DNA of 64,000 nucleotides from Lichenicola sp964249735 (GCA_964249735.1 CAXUDP010000001.1:1-64000); one strand, 5' to 3'; shown: positions 8,427 to 16,600, numbered from the stretch's first letter. Numbers and translations are program-made. The notes: generated from the sequence alone by a model not told the origin.

Positions 8427-10079
8427 ATGTTGCGACTGACCGAACTCAAGCTGCCGCTCGATCACCGTCCGGAGGCCGTGGTGCCGGCCATCGCCGCCAG
8501 GCTGGGGGTGCCGGAGGGAGATGTGCTGTCGCATGCGCTGTTCCGGCGCGGCTACGACGCGCGCAAGCGGACGGCCGTGCACCTGGTCTACAGCTTCGAC
8601 GTGGCGGTGCGCGACGAGGCGGCGGTGCTGGCGCGGCTTGGCGGGGACGAGGCGGTGCGGCCGGCGCCGGACATGCGCTACCGCTTCGTGGTGGATGACG
8701 GCGCGGCAAGGGCAGTGCTGCCGGGCTACCGGCGGCCGGTGGTGATCGGCACCGGGCCGTGCGGGCTGCTGGCGGGGCTGGTGCTGGCGCAGATGGGGCT
8801 GAGGCCGCTGCTGCTGGAGCGGGGGCGGGCGGTCAGGCAGCGCACCGTGGACACGTTTGCGCTGTGGCGGCGGGCGGTGCTGACGCCGGAAAGCAACGTG
8901 CAGTTCGGCGAGGGGGGCGCGGGGACGTTCTCGGACGGCAAGCTGTACAGCCAGGTCAGCGACCGGCAGCATTACGGGCGCAAGCTGCTTGAGGAGTTCG
9001 TCCGCGCCGGGGCGCCGGAGGAGATCCTGAGCGTGTCGAAGCCGCATGTCGGCACCTTCCGGCTGGTGACGGTGGTGGAAAGCATGCGGGCGCAGATCGA
9101 GGCGCTGGGCGGGGAGTACCGGTTCGGCTGCCACGTGACCGGGTTCGAGGTGGGCCGGGACCGGTCGGGCGGGCGGCGGATCGAGGGGGTGGTGCTGGCC
9201 GACGGCGGCGTGATCGAGGCCGAGCAGGTGGTGCTGGCGATCGGGCACAGCGCGCGCGACACGTTCGAGGCGCTCGACCGGGCGGGGGTGTCGATGCAGG
9301 CCAAGCCGTTGTCGGTGGGGGTGAGGATCGAGCATCCGCAGTCGCTGATCGACCGGGCGCGGTTCGGCGAGAACGCCGGGCATCCGCTGCTGGGGGCGGC
9401 GGACTACAAGCTGGTGCACCATGCCGGCAACGGGCGGGGGGTGTACAGCTTCTGCATGTGCCCAGGGGGAACGGTGGTGGCGGCGACGTCCGAGGAGGGG
9501 CGCGTGGTCACCAACGGGATGAGCCAGTACTCGCGGGCGGAACGCAACGCCAATGCCGGGATCGTGGTCGGACTGACGCCGGAGGATTTCGCGCCGTTCG
9601 GCGAGGGGCCGCTGGCGGGGATGGCGTTCCAGCGGCACTGGGAAAGCCTGGCGTTCCAGGCGGGCGGCGGCGGGTATCGAGCACCGGCGCAGCGTGTGGG
9701 GGACATGCTGGCGGGGCGGGCGTCGACGGAGCTGGGTTCGGTGGTGCCGTCATACACGCCGGGGGTGACGCCGACCTGCCTGTCGGCCTGCCTGCCGGAC
9801 TATGCGGTGGCGGCGATCCGGGACGCGCTGCCCCGGTTCGGGCGGCAAATCCGGGGGTTCGACATGCCGGACGCGGTGATGACGGGGGTGGAAACGCGGA
9901 CCTCGTCGCCGGTGCGGATCACGCGCGGGGCGGACCTGCAGAGCCTGAACACGCGGGGGCTGTATCCGGCGGGGGAGGGCTGCGGGTATGCCGGCGGGAT
10001 CATGACGGCGGGGATCGACGGCATCCGGGTGGCGGAAGCGCTGGCGGTGCAGATGGGCGGGGTGCGGGCGGCGGCGTAG
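8427..10079 (+). CDS. FAD-dependent dehydrogenase of the COG2509 type
   Basis: This 550-residue flavoprotein has an N-terminal small domain (1-100; RRGYDARK and YSFDVAV are typical of the group), then a Rossmann FAD-binding site VIGTGPCGLLAG near 107 with LLLERG at the end of the second strand. Further blocks include FGEGGAGTFSDGKL, GHSARDTF and, near the C-terminus, PAGEGCGYAGGIMTA, which closes the FAD site. It belongs to the 'uncharacterised FAD-dependent dehydrogenase' family related to HI0933/geranylgeranyl-reductase-like enzymes; the substrate is unknown. The length is normal for the family. It stands alone and diverges from the CDF gene with an 88-base gap. Confidence 0.85.
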   Translation: MLRLTELKLPLDHRPEAVVPAIAARLGVPEGDVLSHALFRRGYDARKRTAVHLVYSFDVAVRDEAAVLARLGGDEAVRPAPDMRYRFVVDDGAARAVLPGYRRPVVIGTGPCGLLAGLVLAQMGLRPLLLERGRAVRQRTVDTFALWRRAVLTPESNVQFGEGGAGTFSDGKLYSQVSDRQHYGRKLLEEFVRAGAPEEILSVSKPHVGTFRLVTVVESMRAQIEALGGEYRFGCHVTGFEVGRDRSGGRRIEGVVLADGGVIEAEQVVLAIGHSARDTFEALDRAGVSMQAKPLSVGVRIEHPQSLIDRARFGENAGHPLLGAADYKLVHHAGNGRGVYSFCMCPGGTVVAATSEEGRVVTNGMSQYSRAERNANAGIVVGLTPEDFAPFGEGPLAGMAFQRHWESLAFQAGGGGYRAPAQRVGDMLAGRASTELGSVVPSYTPGVTPTCLSACLPDYAVAAIRDALPRFGRQIRGFDMPDAVMTGVETRTSSPVRITRGADLQSLNTRGLYPAGEGCGYAGGIMTAGIDGIRVAEALAVQMGGVRAAA

Positions 10080-10164
10080 CGTCGGCCAGGAGTGCCTTGA
10101 GCCTGTCGATGAGCATGACTTTGGATGCTACGGCAGGACAGCAGCCCACCACCCAACCGGAGCG

Positions 10165-10193
10165 TTGATCTTTGTATTTACGTACGGTATTTA
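10165..10193 (+). promoter_or_regulatory. Putative brnTA promoter with direct repeat
   Basis: TTGATC and TATTTA are separated by 17 bases, close to a sigma-70 promoter, about 110 bases ahead of the brnT start. The eight-base word GTATTTAC occurs twice (10174-10181 and 10187-10194), the second copy covering the -10 element. This would suit autoregulation by the BrnA antitoxin, which is known to bind its own promoter. The stretch is markedly more AT-rich than its surroundings. Confidence 0.45.
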
Positions 10194-10301
10194 CCTCTCC
10201 ATTGCTGATGACAGGATGGCTGGGCTGACGGGCTCATCATCGGTTCGGCAAGGCAGCCATCATGTGATGACGGAACGTCGTACCCAGCCCAGGGCTTCAC
10301 A

Positions 10302-10580
10302 GTGGAGGAATATTACGAGTGGAACGAGGCCAAACGTCAGTCCAACATCGGAAAACATGGCCTGGACTTCATTGATGCGCCAGTCATCATCGAGGGTAAT
10401 CATGTCTTGGGACAGGGAACGACCGTAAACGGCGAGTTGAGAGAGATTGCGACAGGACGGATCGACGGCCGCTACGCAACTGTTGTCTTCACGCGCAGGA
10501 ATTTGGCGATCCGCGTCATCTCGCTACGGAGTGCACGACATGACGAACGAGAAAAACATCAGCAGGCATTTGGCCGCTGA
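10302..10580 (+). CDS. brnT: BrnT-family ribonuclease toxin
   Basis: This 92-residue protein matches BrnT, the RelE-fold ribonuclease toxin of the type II BrnT/BrnA module. The diagnostic N-terminus YEWNEAKRQSNIGKHGLDF and the C-terminal VVFTRRNLAIRVISLRSAR with a following ER are present. The start is a GTG with a close AGTGGAGG context. The next gene overlaps its end by 41 bases in another frame, the usual toxin-first arrangement of brnTA. The length is typical (about 90). All expected motifs are intact, so the toxin is probably functional. Confidence 0.88.
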   Translation: MEEYYEWNEAKRQSNIGKHGLDFIDAPVIIEGNHVLGQGTTVNGELREIATGRIDGRYATVVFTRRNLAIRVISLRSARHDEREKHQQAFGR

Positions 10581-10890
10581 GTTACGGAAGCGGCGCGATC
10601 AGGGGGAAAGCAGAACCGACCTAGTTCGGGTCGATGCCTTGACCGCCGAGGAGATCGAGCGGGCGAGCATGCAGCAGCTCGAAGAAGATGGGGTGGATGG
10701 CGACTGGACGAAGTCGGTCGAGGTTGTCACGGCGGCGAACAAGAAGACGGTGACGATGCGGCTGGATCCTGACCTGATCGACTGGTTCCGGAAGACGGGG
10801 CCTGGGTATCAAACCCGCATCAACGCGATCCTGCGTGCCTACATGCGGCACGCGCAGGAGGGGAAGAACGGTTCCGGTTCATCCTTGTAG
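10540..10890 (+). CDS. brnA: BrnA-family antitoxin
   Basis: This 116-residue antitoxin has a charged N-terminal region and a C-terminal ribbon-helix-helix-like segment, KTVTMRLDPDLIDWFRKTGPGYQTRINAILRAYM. That is the characteristic BrnA DNA-binding motif, in which the RLDxD strand contacts DNA and the helices dimerise. The ATG at 10540 lies inside the end of brnT, so translation of toxin and antitoxin is coupled. In the family, the antitoxin binds BrnT and represses the shared promoter. The frame continues upstream, but that part only shadows brnT. Confidence 0.88.
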   Translation: MTNEKNISRHLAAELRKRRDQGESRTDLVRVDALTAEEIERASMQQLEEDGVDGDWTKSVEVVTAANKKTVTMRLDPDLIDWFRKTGPGYQTRINAILRAYMRHAQEGKNGSGSSL

Positions 10891-10935
10891 GAGACAGGAC
10901 AGTTATGTCTGCTGACCCAGCATAAGTCGTCAACG

Positions 10936-11499
10936 ATGGCTGTTCCGACATGGATCCTGGAGGTTCAGGCATTCGGAGGTCCTGCAGTTGCTCTTGCAGC
11001 AGCTGTAGGAACCGGGTTGATCGCGTGGCAGCAATATCGCCTTGCCAAGCAACAGCATAATCTTGCCAAGCAGAAGTTGAGGCTTGATCTTTATCCAAAA
11101 AGATTTCGGATATACAGCATCGTTCTCGATGCTATCATCACGGCACTTAATCACGATCATGAAGGAGTAATGGATCGACAGACCTTTATCCTTAACAGAA
11201 GTGTCCGAGAGGCAAGATTTCTTTTTGACCCAGACAATTTCGAGTATCTCAACCAGCTTGAGACGATAGTGTTGCAATACCGGTTGGCTACTCTGTCAAT
11301 CAAGAAAGGTCCTGGTGCTACGCAGGGTGAGGATTGGCAAAGGCTCACAACATGGTACCACCAGAAAGGCTCTTGGCTTCTGCAACAATTCCGCGAATTA
11401 CCAGAGAGAGTAAAAGATCATTTGCGGATAGATGACGAGGTCAGCGTTCTGCAACAATCGAACACCGGTAATGCGGAACCGCCTTTCCCGGACCTGTAG
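10936..11499 (+). CDS. AT-rich hypothetical membrane protein
   Basis: This 187-residue protein belongs to no family I can name. The N-terminus has one hydrophobic helix (about 14-30, GPAVALAAAVGTGLIAW), followed by a basic amphipathic stretch QQYRLAKQQHNLAKQKLRLDLYPKR and a mostly helical, charged remainder. The LRLDLYxKRFxxY pattern right after a single membrane helix recurs in many uncharacterised bacterial membrane-anchored proteins. The composition is strikingly foreign: the 60 bases from 11101 are about 42% GC, against roughly 70% in the neighbours, and codons such as TTT, AAA and ATA are frequent. It follows brnTA, which suggests a horizontally acquired patch. Confidence 0.65.
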   Translation: MAVPTWILEVQAFGGPAVALAAAVGTGLIAWQQYRLAKQQHNLAKQKLRLDLYPKRFRIYSIVLDAIITALNHDHEGVMDRQTFILNRSVREARFLFDPDNFEYLNQLETIVLQYRLATLSIKKGPGATQGEDWQRLTTWYHQKGSWLLQQFRELPERVKDHLRIDDEVSVLQQSNTGNAEPPFPDL

Positions 11500-11540
11500 A
11501 GTTCAGCCGAACGAGCAGGAACAATCGTGCGCACCTCGCC

Positions 11541-12530
11541 TCAACGGTTTGACCATCGCTCGTCTTGCGTCTGCAATATTGGAGTTTGACAACCGTCGGC
11601 TTGACTTGAGGCGTGTGACTTGGGCGCGTCCGGGCGACCGGCCCAGTAGCCGGCGAGAAGCGAGCCGGACAGGTTGTGCCAGACGGAGAACAGGGCGGCA
11701 GGCAGGGCGGCGAGCGGGGAGATGGTGGAGCGGGCCAGGGCGGCGGCGAGGCCGGAGTTCTGCATGCCGACCTCGAAGGCCAGGGTGCGGCATACCGTTT
11801 CGTCGAAGCCGAGCAGGCGGCCGCCCCAGTAGCCGCCGAGCAGGCCGATGCCGTTGTGGAGCACGACGGCGATCAGCACCAGCGGGCCGACGGACAGGAG
11901 GCTGGCGCGGGTGCCGGCGACCACGGTGGCGATGATCAGCAGGATCGCCGTGATCGAGACCAGGGGCAGCGCGGGCTCGACGCGGCGGACCACGCGGTGC
12001 GCCAGGTGGTTGCACAGGAGGCCGAGCAGCACCGGGAGGGCGACCACCTTGGCGATGCTGAGCATCATGCTCCAGCCGTGCACGGCGACGGTGGCTGACA
12101 CGTAGAAGCGGGTCAGGAGCGGGGTGGCGACGACGCCCGCGATCGTGGACAGGGCGCTGATGCTGACCGACAGGGCCACGTCGCCGCCGGACAGGAACAC
12201 CATCAGGGTGGAGGCGGTGCCGCTGGCGACGCTGCCGACCAGGATGGTGCCGGCGGCGAGCTCGGGCGGCAGGCCGAGGGCGTGGGCGATGACCCAGGCG
12301 GCAAGCGGCATGATGAGATAGTGCAGGCCGAGGCCGGCTAGGACCGGGGCGGGGCGCAGGGCGATGCGGCGGAAGTCGGCCAGGCGCAGGGTGAGGCCCA
12401 TGGCGAACATGACCAGGGCGAGCAGCGGCGTGATCCAGGAGCCGAGCGGGCGGAAGGTGGCCGGGGACAGGACGGCGAGGGCCGAGATCAGCACGGCCCA
12501 GAGCGGGAACAGGCGGGTGAGCAGGGGCAA
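11541..12530 (-). CDS. Bile acid:sodium symporter-family (BASS) transporter
   Basis: This 329-residue integral membrane protein has about nine or ten hydrophobic helices and the BASS-family signatures VGSVASGTASTLMVFLSGGD (crossover helix 4) and EVGMQNSGLA (crossover helix 9). Both contribute polar residues to the sodium and substrate sites. Family members carry organic anions such as bile acids, pantoate or 2-keto acids; the substrate here cannot be told. The start is TTG at 12530 and GTG alternatives lie a little downstream. It diverges from the DUF3828-like gene and converges with the AT-rich gene. Confidence 0.85.
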   Translation of the reverse strand: MPLLTRLFPLWAVLISALAVLSPATFRPLGSWITPLLALVMFAMGLTLRLADFRRIALRPAPVLAGLGLHYLIMPLAAWVIAHALGLPPELAAGTILVGSVASGTASTLMVFLSGGDVALSVSISALSTIAGVVATPLLTRFYVSATVAVHGWSMMLSIAKVVALPVLLGLLCNHLAHRVVRRVEPALPLVSITAILLIIATVVAGTRASLLSVGPLVLIAVVLHNGIGLLGGYWGGRLLGFDETVCRTLAFEVGMQNSGLAAALARSTISPLAALPAALFSVWHNLSGSLLAGYWAGRPDAPKSHASSQADGCQTPILQTQDERWSNR

Positions 12531-12672
12531 GGTGGGTGGCAGTTCGTGCTATCGGGATGTGCAAGCAGGCGGCGGGATGCGGCCGAAGCCGGACAGGCTC
12601 GGCCAGGTGGAAACGCATGTCGAGCTCCGAAGGCTCGGCACCGGGGGCGGGAGCGCTTCCGGTGCTGCGGCC

Positions 12673-13185
12673 ATGAAGCATTTCGGGGTCGTGGTCGCTG
12701 TCCTGCTGGCTTGCGGTTGGTCGGCCCGTGCGTATGGAGGCACGGCGACGGCGAACGCGTTCGTGCATGGCGTGTACAGGGATTACGGCAAGCCCGACTG
12801 GTCGGGCGTTCTGGGAGAACCTGCTCCGGACATCTTCGCGCCGCGGTTGCTCGGGCTGATCCGGGCCGATGAAAAGGCTGCTGCCGGGGAGGTCGGGAGG
12901 CTGGACGAGGATCCGCTGTGCGATTGCCAGGATGACGACGGCTTCCGGTTGTCCTCGGTCGTGGTCGCCCGGCAATCGGGAAACAGGGTGGTGGCGACGG
13001 TGCGCTTCGTCATCGGCGTGGTGCCGGAGGTGGTGGCGCTGGATCTGGTGACGACCCGCGGTGGATGGCGGATCGCGGACGTGCACAGCCGAAGCGTGCG
13101 GAGCCTGGTGTCGTTCCTGGAAGGGGGCGGGACGTCGGAGGGGCAGCCTGGCGGGTTTCTTGTTCCGCCGACCGGGAGGCGGTAG
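12673..13185 (+). CDS. Secreted DUF3828-like protein
   Basis: This 170-residue protein has a clear signal peptide (MKHFGVVVAVLLACGWSARAYG, cleavage probably after ARA) and an exported domain. The pattern of a LLGLIR helix, LDEDPLCDCQDDDGF, a central strand VVATVRF and a late RIADVHS strand resembles the DUF3828 (NTF2-like) family of small periplasmic proteins of unknown function. The ATG at 12673 is chosen because the open frame upstream (from 12364) is arginine-rich shadow sequence without a signal. The methyltransferase gene follows after 34 bases, so the two may share a transcript. Confidence 0.7.
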   Translation: MKHFGVVVAVLLACGWSARAYGGTATANAFVHGVYRDYGKPDWSGVLGEPAPDIFAPRLLGLIRADEKAAAGEVGRLDEDPLCDCQDDDGFRLSSVVVARQSGNRVVATVRFVIGVVPEVVALDLVTTRGGWRIADVHSRSVRSLVSFLEGGGTSEGQPGGFLVPPTGRR

Positions 13186-13219
13186 CGGTATCGCGCATCG
13201 GTGGCGTGGCGGGCGGGGC

Positions 13220-14284
13220 ATGCAGGATCGCATTTCGCGGCTTCTGGACGGCCTGGATCTCGCGTCGGGCCTCGGGCTCGAGATCGGGGCGCTGGCGACG
13301 CCGATCCTGCGACGGCCGCAGCACCGGGTGATGTACCTGGATCATGTTCCGACCGGAGAGCTTCGCATGAAGTATGCGTCGGATCCGACCGTGCGCGCCG
13401 ACAGCATCGTTCCGGTCGACGTGGTGTGGGCGGGATCGTCGCTCCGCGCGGCGGTGGGGCCGGGCGTCCGGTTCGATCATGTCGTGGCGTCGCACGTGGT
13501 GGAGCACGTGCCGGATCTCGTGACGTGGCTTTCGGAGATCGCGACGGTGCTGGGGCCGGATGGGGCGTTGCGGCTCATCGTGCCGGACCGGCGGTTCACG
13601 ATGGACATTGCGCGTCGGGAAACGGTGCTGGCGGACGTGCTCGCCGCCCACCTGGAAAAGCGGACGCGACCGACGCCGCGGGACGTCATCGACTTCTATG
13701 GCAACTACCGAATCGTGGAGCGGGACGTCGCCTGGAGGGGCGTGGAGCCGTTGGGGGACGGGGCCGCGATCACGGAGATCGGGACGGCCATGCTGCACGC
13801 CAGGTCGGTGCTGGCGGGCGCCTATTGCGACGCGCATTGCTGGGTGTTCACGCCGGGCAGCTTCGTCCACTTGATGGGCAACCTAGCGGCGATCGGCGAG
13901 TGCGGCTTCATGTGCGCGCGGATCATCGACACGGTGCCAGGGGAGATCGACTTCTTCGTCCACCTGCGGCGGTCGAGCGATGCCGGAGGGATACGGGACA
14001 GCTGGGATCGTGCGAGGTGCGTCCTGACACAGTCGCGAGCGGGCGGACTGGAACTGGAGCAGGACGAACCGGAAGCGTTGCGGGCGGCGATGAGACGGTT
14101 GAAGGCCGAGCTCGAGGCATCGGGGGCTGAGGGCGGGCGGGTCCGGGCGCTCGAGCGGGAACTCGAGGCGGCGCGGCTGACGGTCGAGCATCTCCGGTCG
14201 GTCCGGGGGGCGTTCGGCAGCCTTCGGCAGGCGCTGGCGCGACGGGTGCGCCGAACGCGCCGGCAGGGGATCGCCGGTGGCTGA
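13220..14284 (+). CDS. SAM-dependent methyltransferase-like protein with C-terminal coiled coil
   Basis: This 354-residue protein has a class I methyltransferase-like N-terminal half: GLEIGALATPIL, an acidic strand end MYLDHV, the family-typical FDHVVASHVVEHVPD, then LGPDGALRLIVPDRRFTMD. This pattern is common in methyltransferases encoded with polysaccharide or glycosyltransferase genes. Residues about 275-335 (EALRAAMRRLKAELEA and on) are strongly heptad-like and charged and probably form a coiled coil, ending in a basic tail. The ATG at 13220 starts just before the fold. No glycan genes are near, so its acceptor is unknown. Confidence 0.78.
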   Translation: MQDRISRLLDGLDLASGLGLEIGALATPILRRPQHRVMYLDHVPTGELRMKYASDPTVRADSIVPVDVVWAGSSLRAAVGPGVRFDHVVASHVVEHVPDLVTWLSEIATVLGPDGALRLIVPDRRFTMDIARRETVLADVLAAHLEKRTRPTPRDVIDFYGNYRIVERDVAWRGVEPLGDGAAITEIGTAMLHARSVLAGAYCDAHCWVFTPGSFVHLMGNLAAIGECGFMCARIIDTVPGEIDFFVHLRRSSDAGGIRDSWDRARCVLTQSRAGGLELEQDEPEALRAAMRRLKAELEASGAEGGRVRALERELEAARLTVEHLRSVRGAFGSLRQALARRVRRTRRQGIAGG

Positions 14285-14329
14285 GGGAGGGCGCCGTCGG
14301 CCCGCTCCAGTCCGGGTGGTCGCGGCGGG

Positions 14330-14395
14330 GGTAAGGAAGCGGATAACTTCGATAGAGCTTTTGAAGAGGAAACCGGAGCCGCGGCCTGCGACCAC
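14330..14395 (-). pseudogene. Possible relic of a DUF779 gene
   Basis: The minus strand encodes, without a start, VVAGRGSGFLFKSSIEVIRFLT. The intact DUF779 protein 2 kb away reads DLVPGRGSGFSLEAPEGVRFLT, sharing GRGSGF and RFLT with a one-residue spacing change. No longer similarity was found, and the flanks are in other frames. A degraded duplicate or insertion scar is plausible, but high-GC shadow frames can mimic short matches. Confidence 0.3.
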
Positions 14396-14455
14396 AGCAG
14401 GCGATGCCGGTCCGTCAGAAGCGACAGCGACAGTGACCAAATGCTGTAGTGAAGC

Positions 14456-14746
14456 TTGGACGATGGGACGGATGCGGTTCGGTTGCCGGATGAGCTTGAG
14501 CGCGTGATCGAGCGGCAGGTCGCCGAGGGGCGAGCCGACAGCCCGGCCGCATTCGTGGAAGGAGCTGTCAGGCGCCTGGTGGACGAGACCCGTGCCGAGG
14601 AGGAGGATGTCCGGCAAGCAGCCGAGGCGGGCGTCGCCGACATCGCAGCGGGCCGCTACGCGACAGTGGCTACGGAGGAGGATGGGCAGCTCCTGCGGGA
14701 GCGCCTGATGGCCAGGTTGCGGGGCCGCCTGGTCGCCGACGGATAG
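14456..14746 (+). CDS. ParD-like ribbon-helix-helix antitoxin
   Basis: This 96-residue acidic protein has an N-terminal strand and two helices (VRLPDELERVIERQVAEGRADSPAAFVEGAVRRLV) typical of ParD/CopG-type antitoxins, and a charged C-terminal tail that would bind the toxin. The only usable start is TTG at 14456, because an in-frame stop lies just upstream. The ParE-type reading frame directly downstream is broken, so this looks like an orphan antitoxin that may still repress its own promoter. Confidence 0.65.
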   Translation: MDDGTDAVRLPDELERVIERQVAEGRADSPAAFVEGAVRRLVDETRAEEEDVRQAAEAGVADIAAGRYATVATEEDGQLLRERLMARLRGRLVADG

Positions 14747-15115
14747 TCGGCCTGTCGCCTCGCCAGGACGGCGGAAGAAGAGATCGACGCTGTTCTGCTT
14801 TGCAGTGCGCGGACCCATGGTCTCTGAGCGGCTGGCCGGTATGGCCAGCTGATCCTGGTGGCATCGGCCGCACTGGAAAGGACGCCGGACCTGTCCGGCT
14901 CCATCGAGGTGCCCTGGCTGTCGGGTGTCCGCGCTTATCCGACCCGGCCGAGTCGCCTGCACGTCGAGCCGTCACGTCGTGTCGGGGCGCCGCGTCATCT
15001 CGTCATCTACCGGCTGGCCACCGATGGTGTCGTGGAAGTCCTGGGGCTGGTGCACGACCGCATGGTGCTGTCACGTGCCGCCCGCAGGATGATCCGGGAT
15101 GCCGAGGGACGTTGA
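14747..15115 (+). pseudogene. Decayed RelE/ParE-family toxin
   Basis: In the frame that follows the antitoxin stop, the sequence reads RLARTAEEEIDAVLLCSARTHGL, then TGA (14825-14827), then AAGRYGQLILVASAALERTPDL and on to PRHLVIYRLATDGVVEVLGLVHDRM. Both sides of the stop belong to the same ParE fold: the N-terminal helices before it, and the RHLxxYR...LHDRM strands at the end. No ATG, GTG or TTG lies between the antitoxin stop and RLARTAEE. The toxin therefore lacks a start and carries a nonsense codon. A residual product could only start at the internal GTG 14858 (85 residues) and would lack the first helices. Confidence 0.7.
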
Positions 15116-15143
15116 GAGGGTCGGGAGCAGGCGTCCGCCGGAA

Positions 15144-16115
15144 TCAGTATTTCAGGCCGGTGTCGCAGAGCACGGTCGCGACGATCGCTTCGGCCGGGAG
15201 CCGTCCGGACGCCAGCAGGGATGCGCAGGCGCATACGTTGGCGGCGGACGAGTAGCCCACATACAGCCCTTCGCGGGTCGCGAGCCGCCGCCGCCAGTGC
15301 TCGACGTCCTCATCCGTGACGGCGATCGTGAAGTCCATCAGGCTGGGGTCCCAGTGCGGTGGCACGCTGCCGTAGCTCGTGCCCTGGACAAGATGGCGGG
15401 GCCTGGTGACGGGAAGCCCTGCCAGTGGCTGGCAGCCCTCCGGCTCCACCGCCACGCACAGGACGGAAGGGTCGCGCTGCCGCAAGGCGGCGGCGACGCC
15501 GCCGAAGGTGGCACCGGTGCCGACCGCGGCGGCCCAGGCGTCGATCCGGCCGCCTGACTGGGCCCAGATTTCAGGGCCAGTCGTTTGCCGATGCGCCTGC
15601 TGGCACTCCGGGGCGTGGAATTGATCGACGTAGAAGCCGCCCTGCTCGGCCGCGATGCGGTGGGCGACGTTCGCTGCCGCGTTCACGTCGGCGCCGGTCA
15701 CCCGTCCCGGTACGCCGTCGACCTGGGGTACCAGCACGACCTCGGCGCCGAGCGCCTCGAGCATCCGCACGCGCTGCGGGCTGTTGCCGGCGGACATGGT
15801 GACCACCAGCGGGTGCCCCAGCGCCGCGCACGCGACGGCGAGGCCCGCCCCCATGTTGCCGCTGGTCATCTCGACGACCGGAGCTCCGGGCGCCAGCCGC
15901 CCGTCCGCTCGTGCAGCGAGCAGAACGGCGCGGGCCGCCCGGTCCTTCACGCTGCCTCCCGGCTGCATGAACTCGGCCTTCGCCAGGATCCGGCCAGGAC
16001 CGGGATGGATGCGGTCCAGGGCGACCAGGGGGGTGTTGCCGATCAGGTCGAGGCCCGAGGGCGTGATCGCGGCGGACGATGACGTGCGGACGGATGGCGA
16101 CATGCAACGGGCCAT
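15144..16115 (-). CDS. PLP-dependent cysteine synthase-like enzyme
   Basis: This 323-residue fold-type II PLP enzyme is related to CysK/CysM and cystathionine beta-synthase. It has IGNTPLV at the start of the fold, the Schiff-base lysine Lys57 in GGSVKDRAA, the substrate loop TSGNMGAGLA and the PLP phosphate loop GTGATFGG. The likely activity is beta-replacement on serine, O-acetylserine or a related amino acid, but the EFMQPGGS and SGNMG variants differ from classic CysK (NP.GS, TSGNTG), so the exact substrate is open. Two starts are possible (16115 and 16103); neither has a good ribosome-binding site. It is convergent with the decayed toxin and follows the DUF779 gene. Confidence 0.82.
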   Translation of the reverse strand: MARCMSPSVRTSSSAAITPSGLDLIGNTPLVALDRIHPGPGRILAKAEFMQPGGSVKDRAARAVLLAARADGRLAPGAPVVEMTSGNMGAGLAVACAALGHPLVVTMSAGNSPQRVRMLEALGAEVVLVPQVDGVPGRVTGADVNAAANVAHRIAAEQGGFYVDQFHAPECQQAHRQTTGPEIWAQSGGRIDAWAAAVGTGATFGGVAAALRQRDPSVLCVAVEPEGCQPLAGLPVTRPRHLVQGTSYGSVPPHWDPSLMDFTIAVTDEDVEHWRRRLATREGLYVGYSSAANVCACASLLASGRLPAEAIVATVLCDTGLKY

Positions 16116-16167
16116 AGCAGAGGAGCCCGGCCAGAGCCCGCTCCCCGCTTCGCCCGCGAACCGCGGA

Positions 16168-16554
16168 TCAGGTCTGCAACACGTCCTGGCCGGCGAGGGA
16201 GGCGGTCTCGGCATCGGTGAAGACGCGGCTGCGGGTGAGGAAGCGGACGCCTTCGGGGGCTTCGAGGGAGAAGCCGGAGCCGCGGCCGGGGACCAGGTCG
16301 ATGATGAGCTGGGTGTGCGACCACAGGGCGTGCTGGGCGGCGCCGATGAACACGTCCGAGCCCTCGATGCTGCCGAGATGGACGTCCCGCGCGCCGGTGC
16401 GGAACTCGCCGGCGGGGTAGCACATCGGCGAGGAGCCGTCGCAGCAGCCGCCGGACTGGTGGAACATCAGGGGGCCGTGCTGGTCGCGGAGGCGACGGAT
16501 CATGGCGCGGGCCGCGTCGGTGGCGGTGACGCGGGGGGCCGGGTGTTCGGTCAT
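16168..16554 (-). CDS. DUF779 protein associated with acetaldehyde dehydrogenase
   Basis: This 128-residue DUF779 protein carries the conserved HGPLMFHQSGGCCDGSSPMCYP and VPGRGSGFSLEAPEGVRFLTRS blocks. The paired cysteines suggest metal binding, but the function is unknown. Members usually sit beside ExaC/AcoD-type aldehyde dehydrogenases, as here, where it lies 181 bases downstream of the dehydrogenase on the same strand. The full family length is present. A strong hairpin separates the two genes, so expression may be partly uncoupled. Confidence 0.87.
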   Translation of the reverse strand: MTEHPAPRVTATDAARAMIRRLRDQHGPLMFHQSGGCCDGSSPMCYPAGEFRTGARDVHLGSIEGSDVFIGAAQHALWSHTQLIIDLVPGRGSGFSLEAPEGVRFLTRSRVFTDAETASLAGQDVLQT

Positions 16555-16600
16555 GGGAACGACCTAGACGAGGTGCGGGAATGCGCTGTGCTGAGCGAGA

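Noticed and set aside
7371..9638. A 755-codon minus-strand open frame
   Set aside because: It is antisense to the CDF and FAD-oxidoreductase genes, is overloaded with Arg, His and Pro, has no domain, and its existence follows from strong third-position GC.
10165..10428. An 87-codon frame upstream of and overlapping brnT
   Set aside because: It covers the promoter and the start of brnT in another frame and lacks any recognisable motif.
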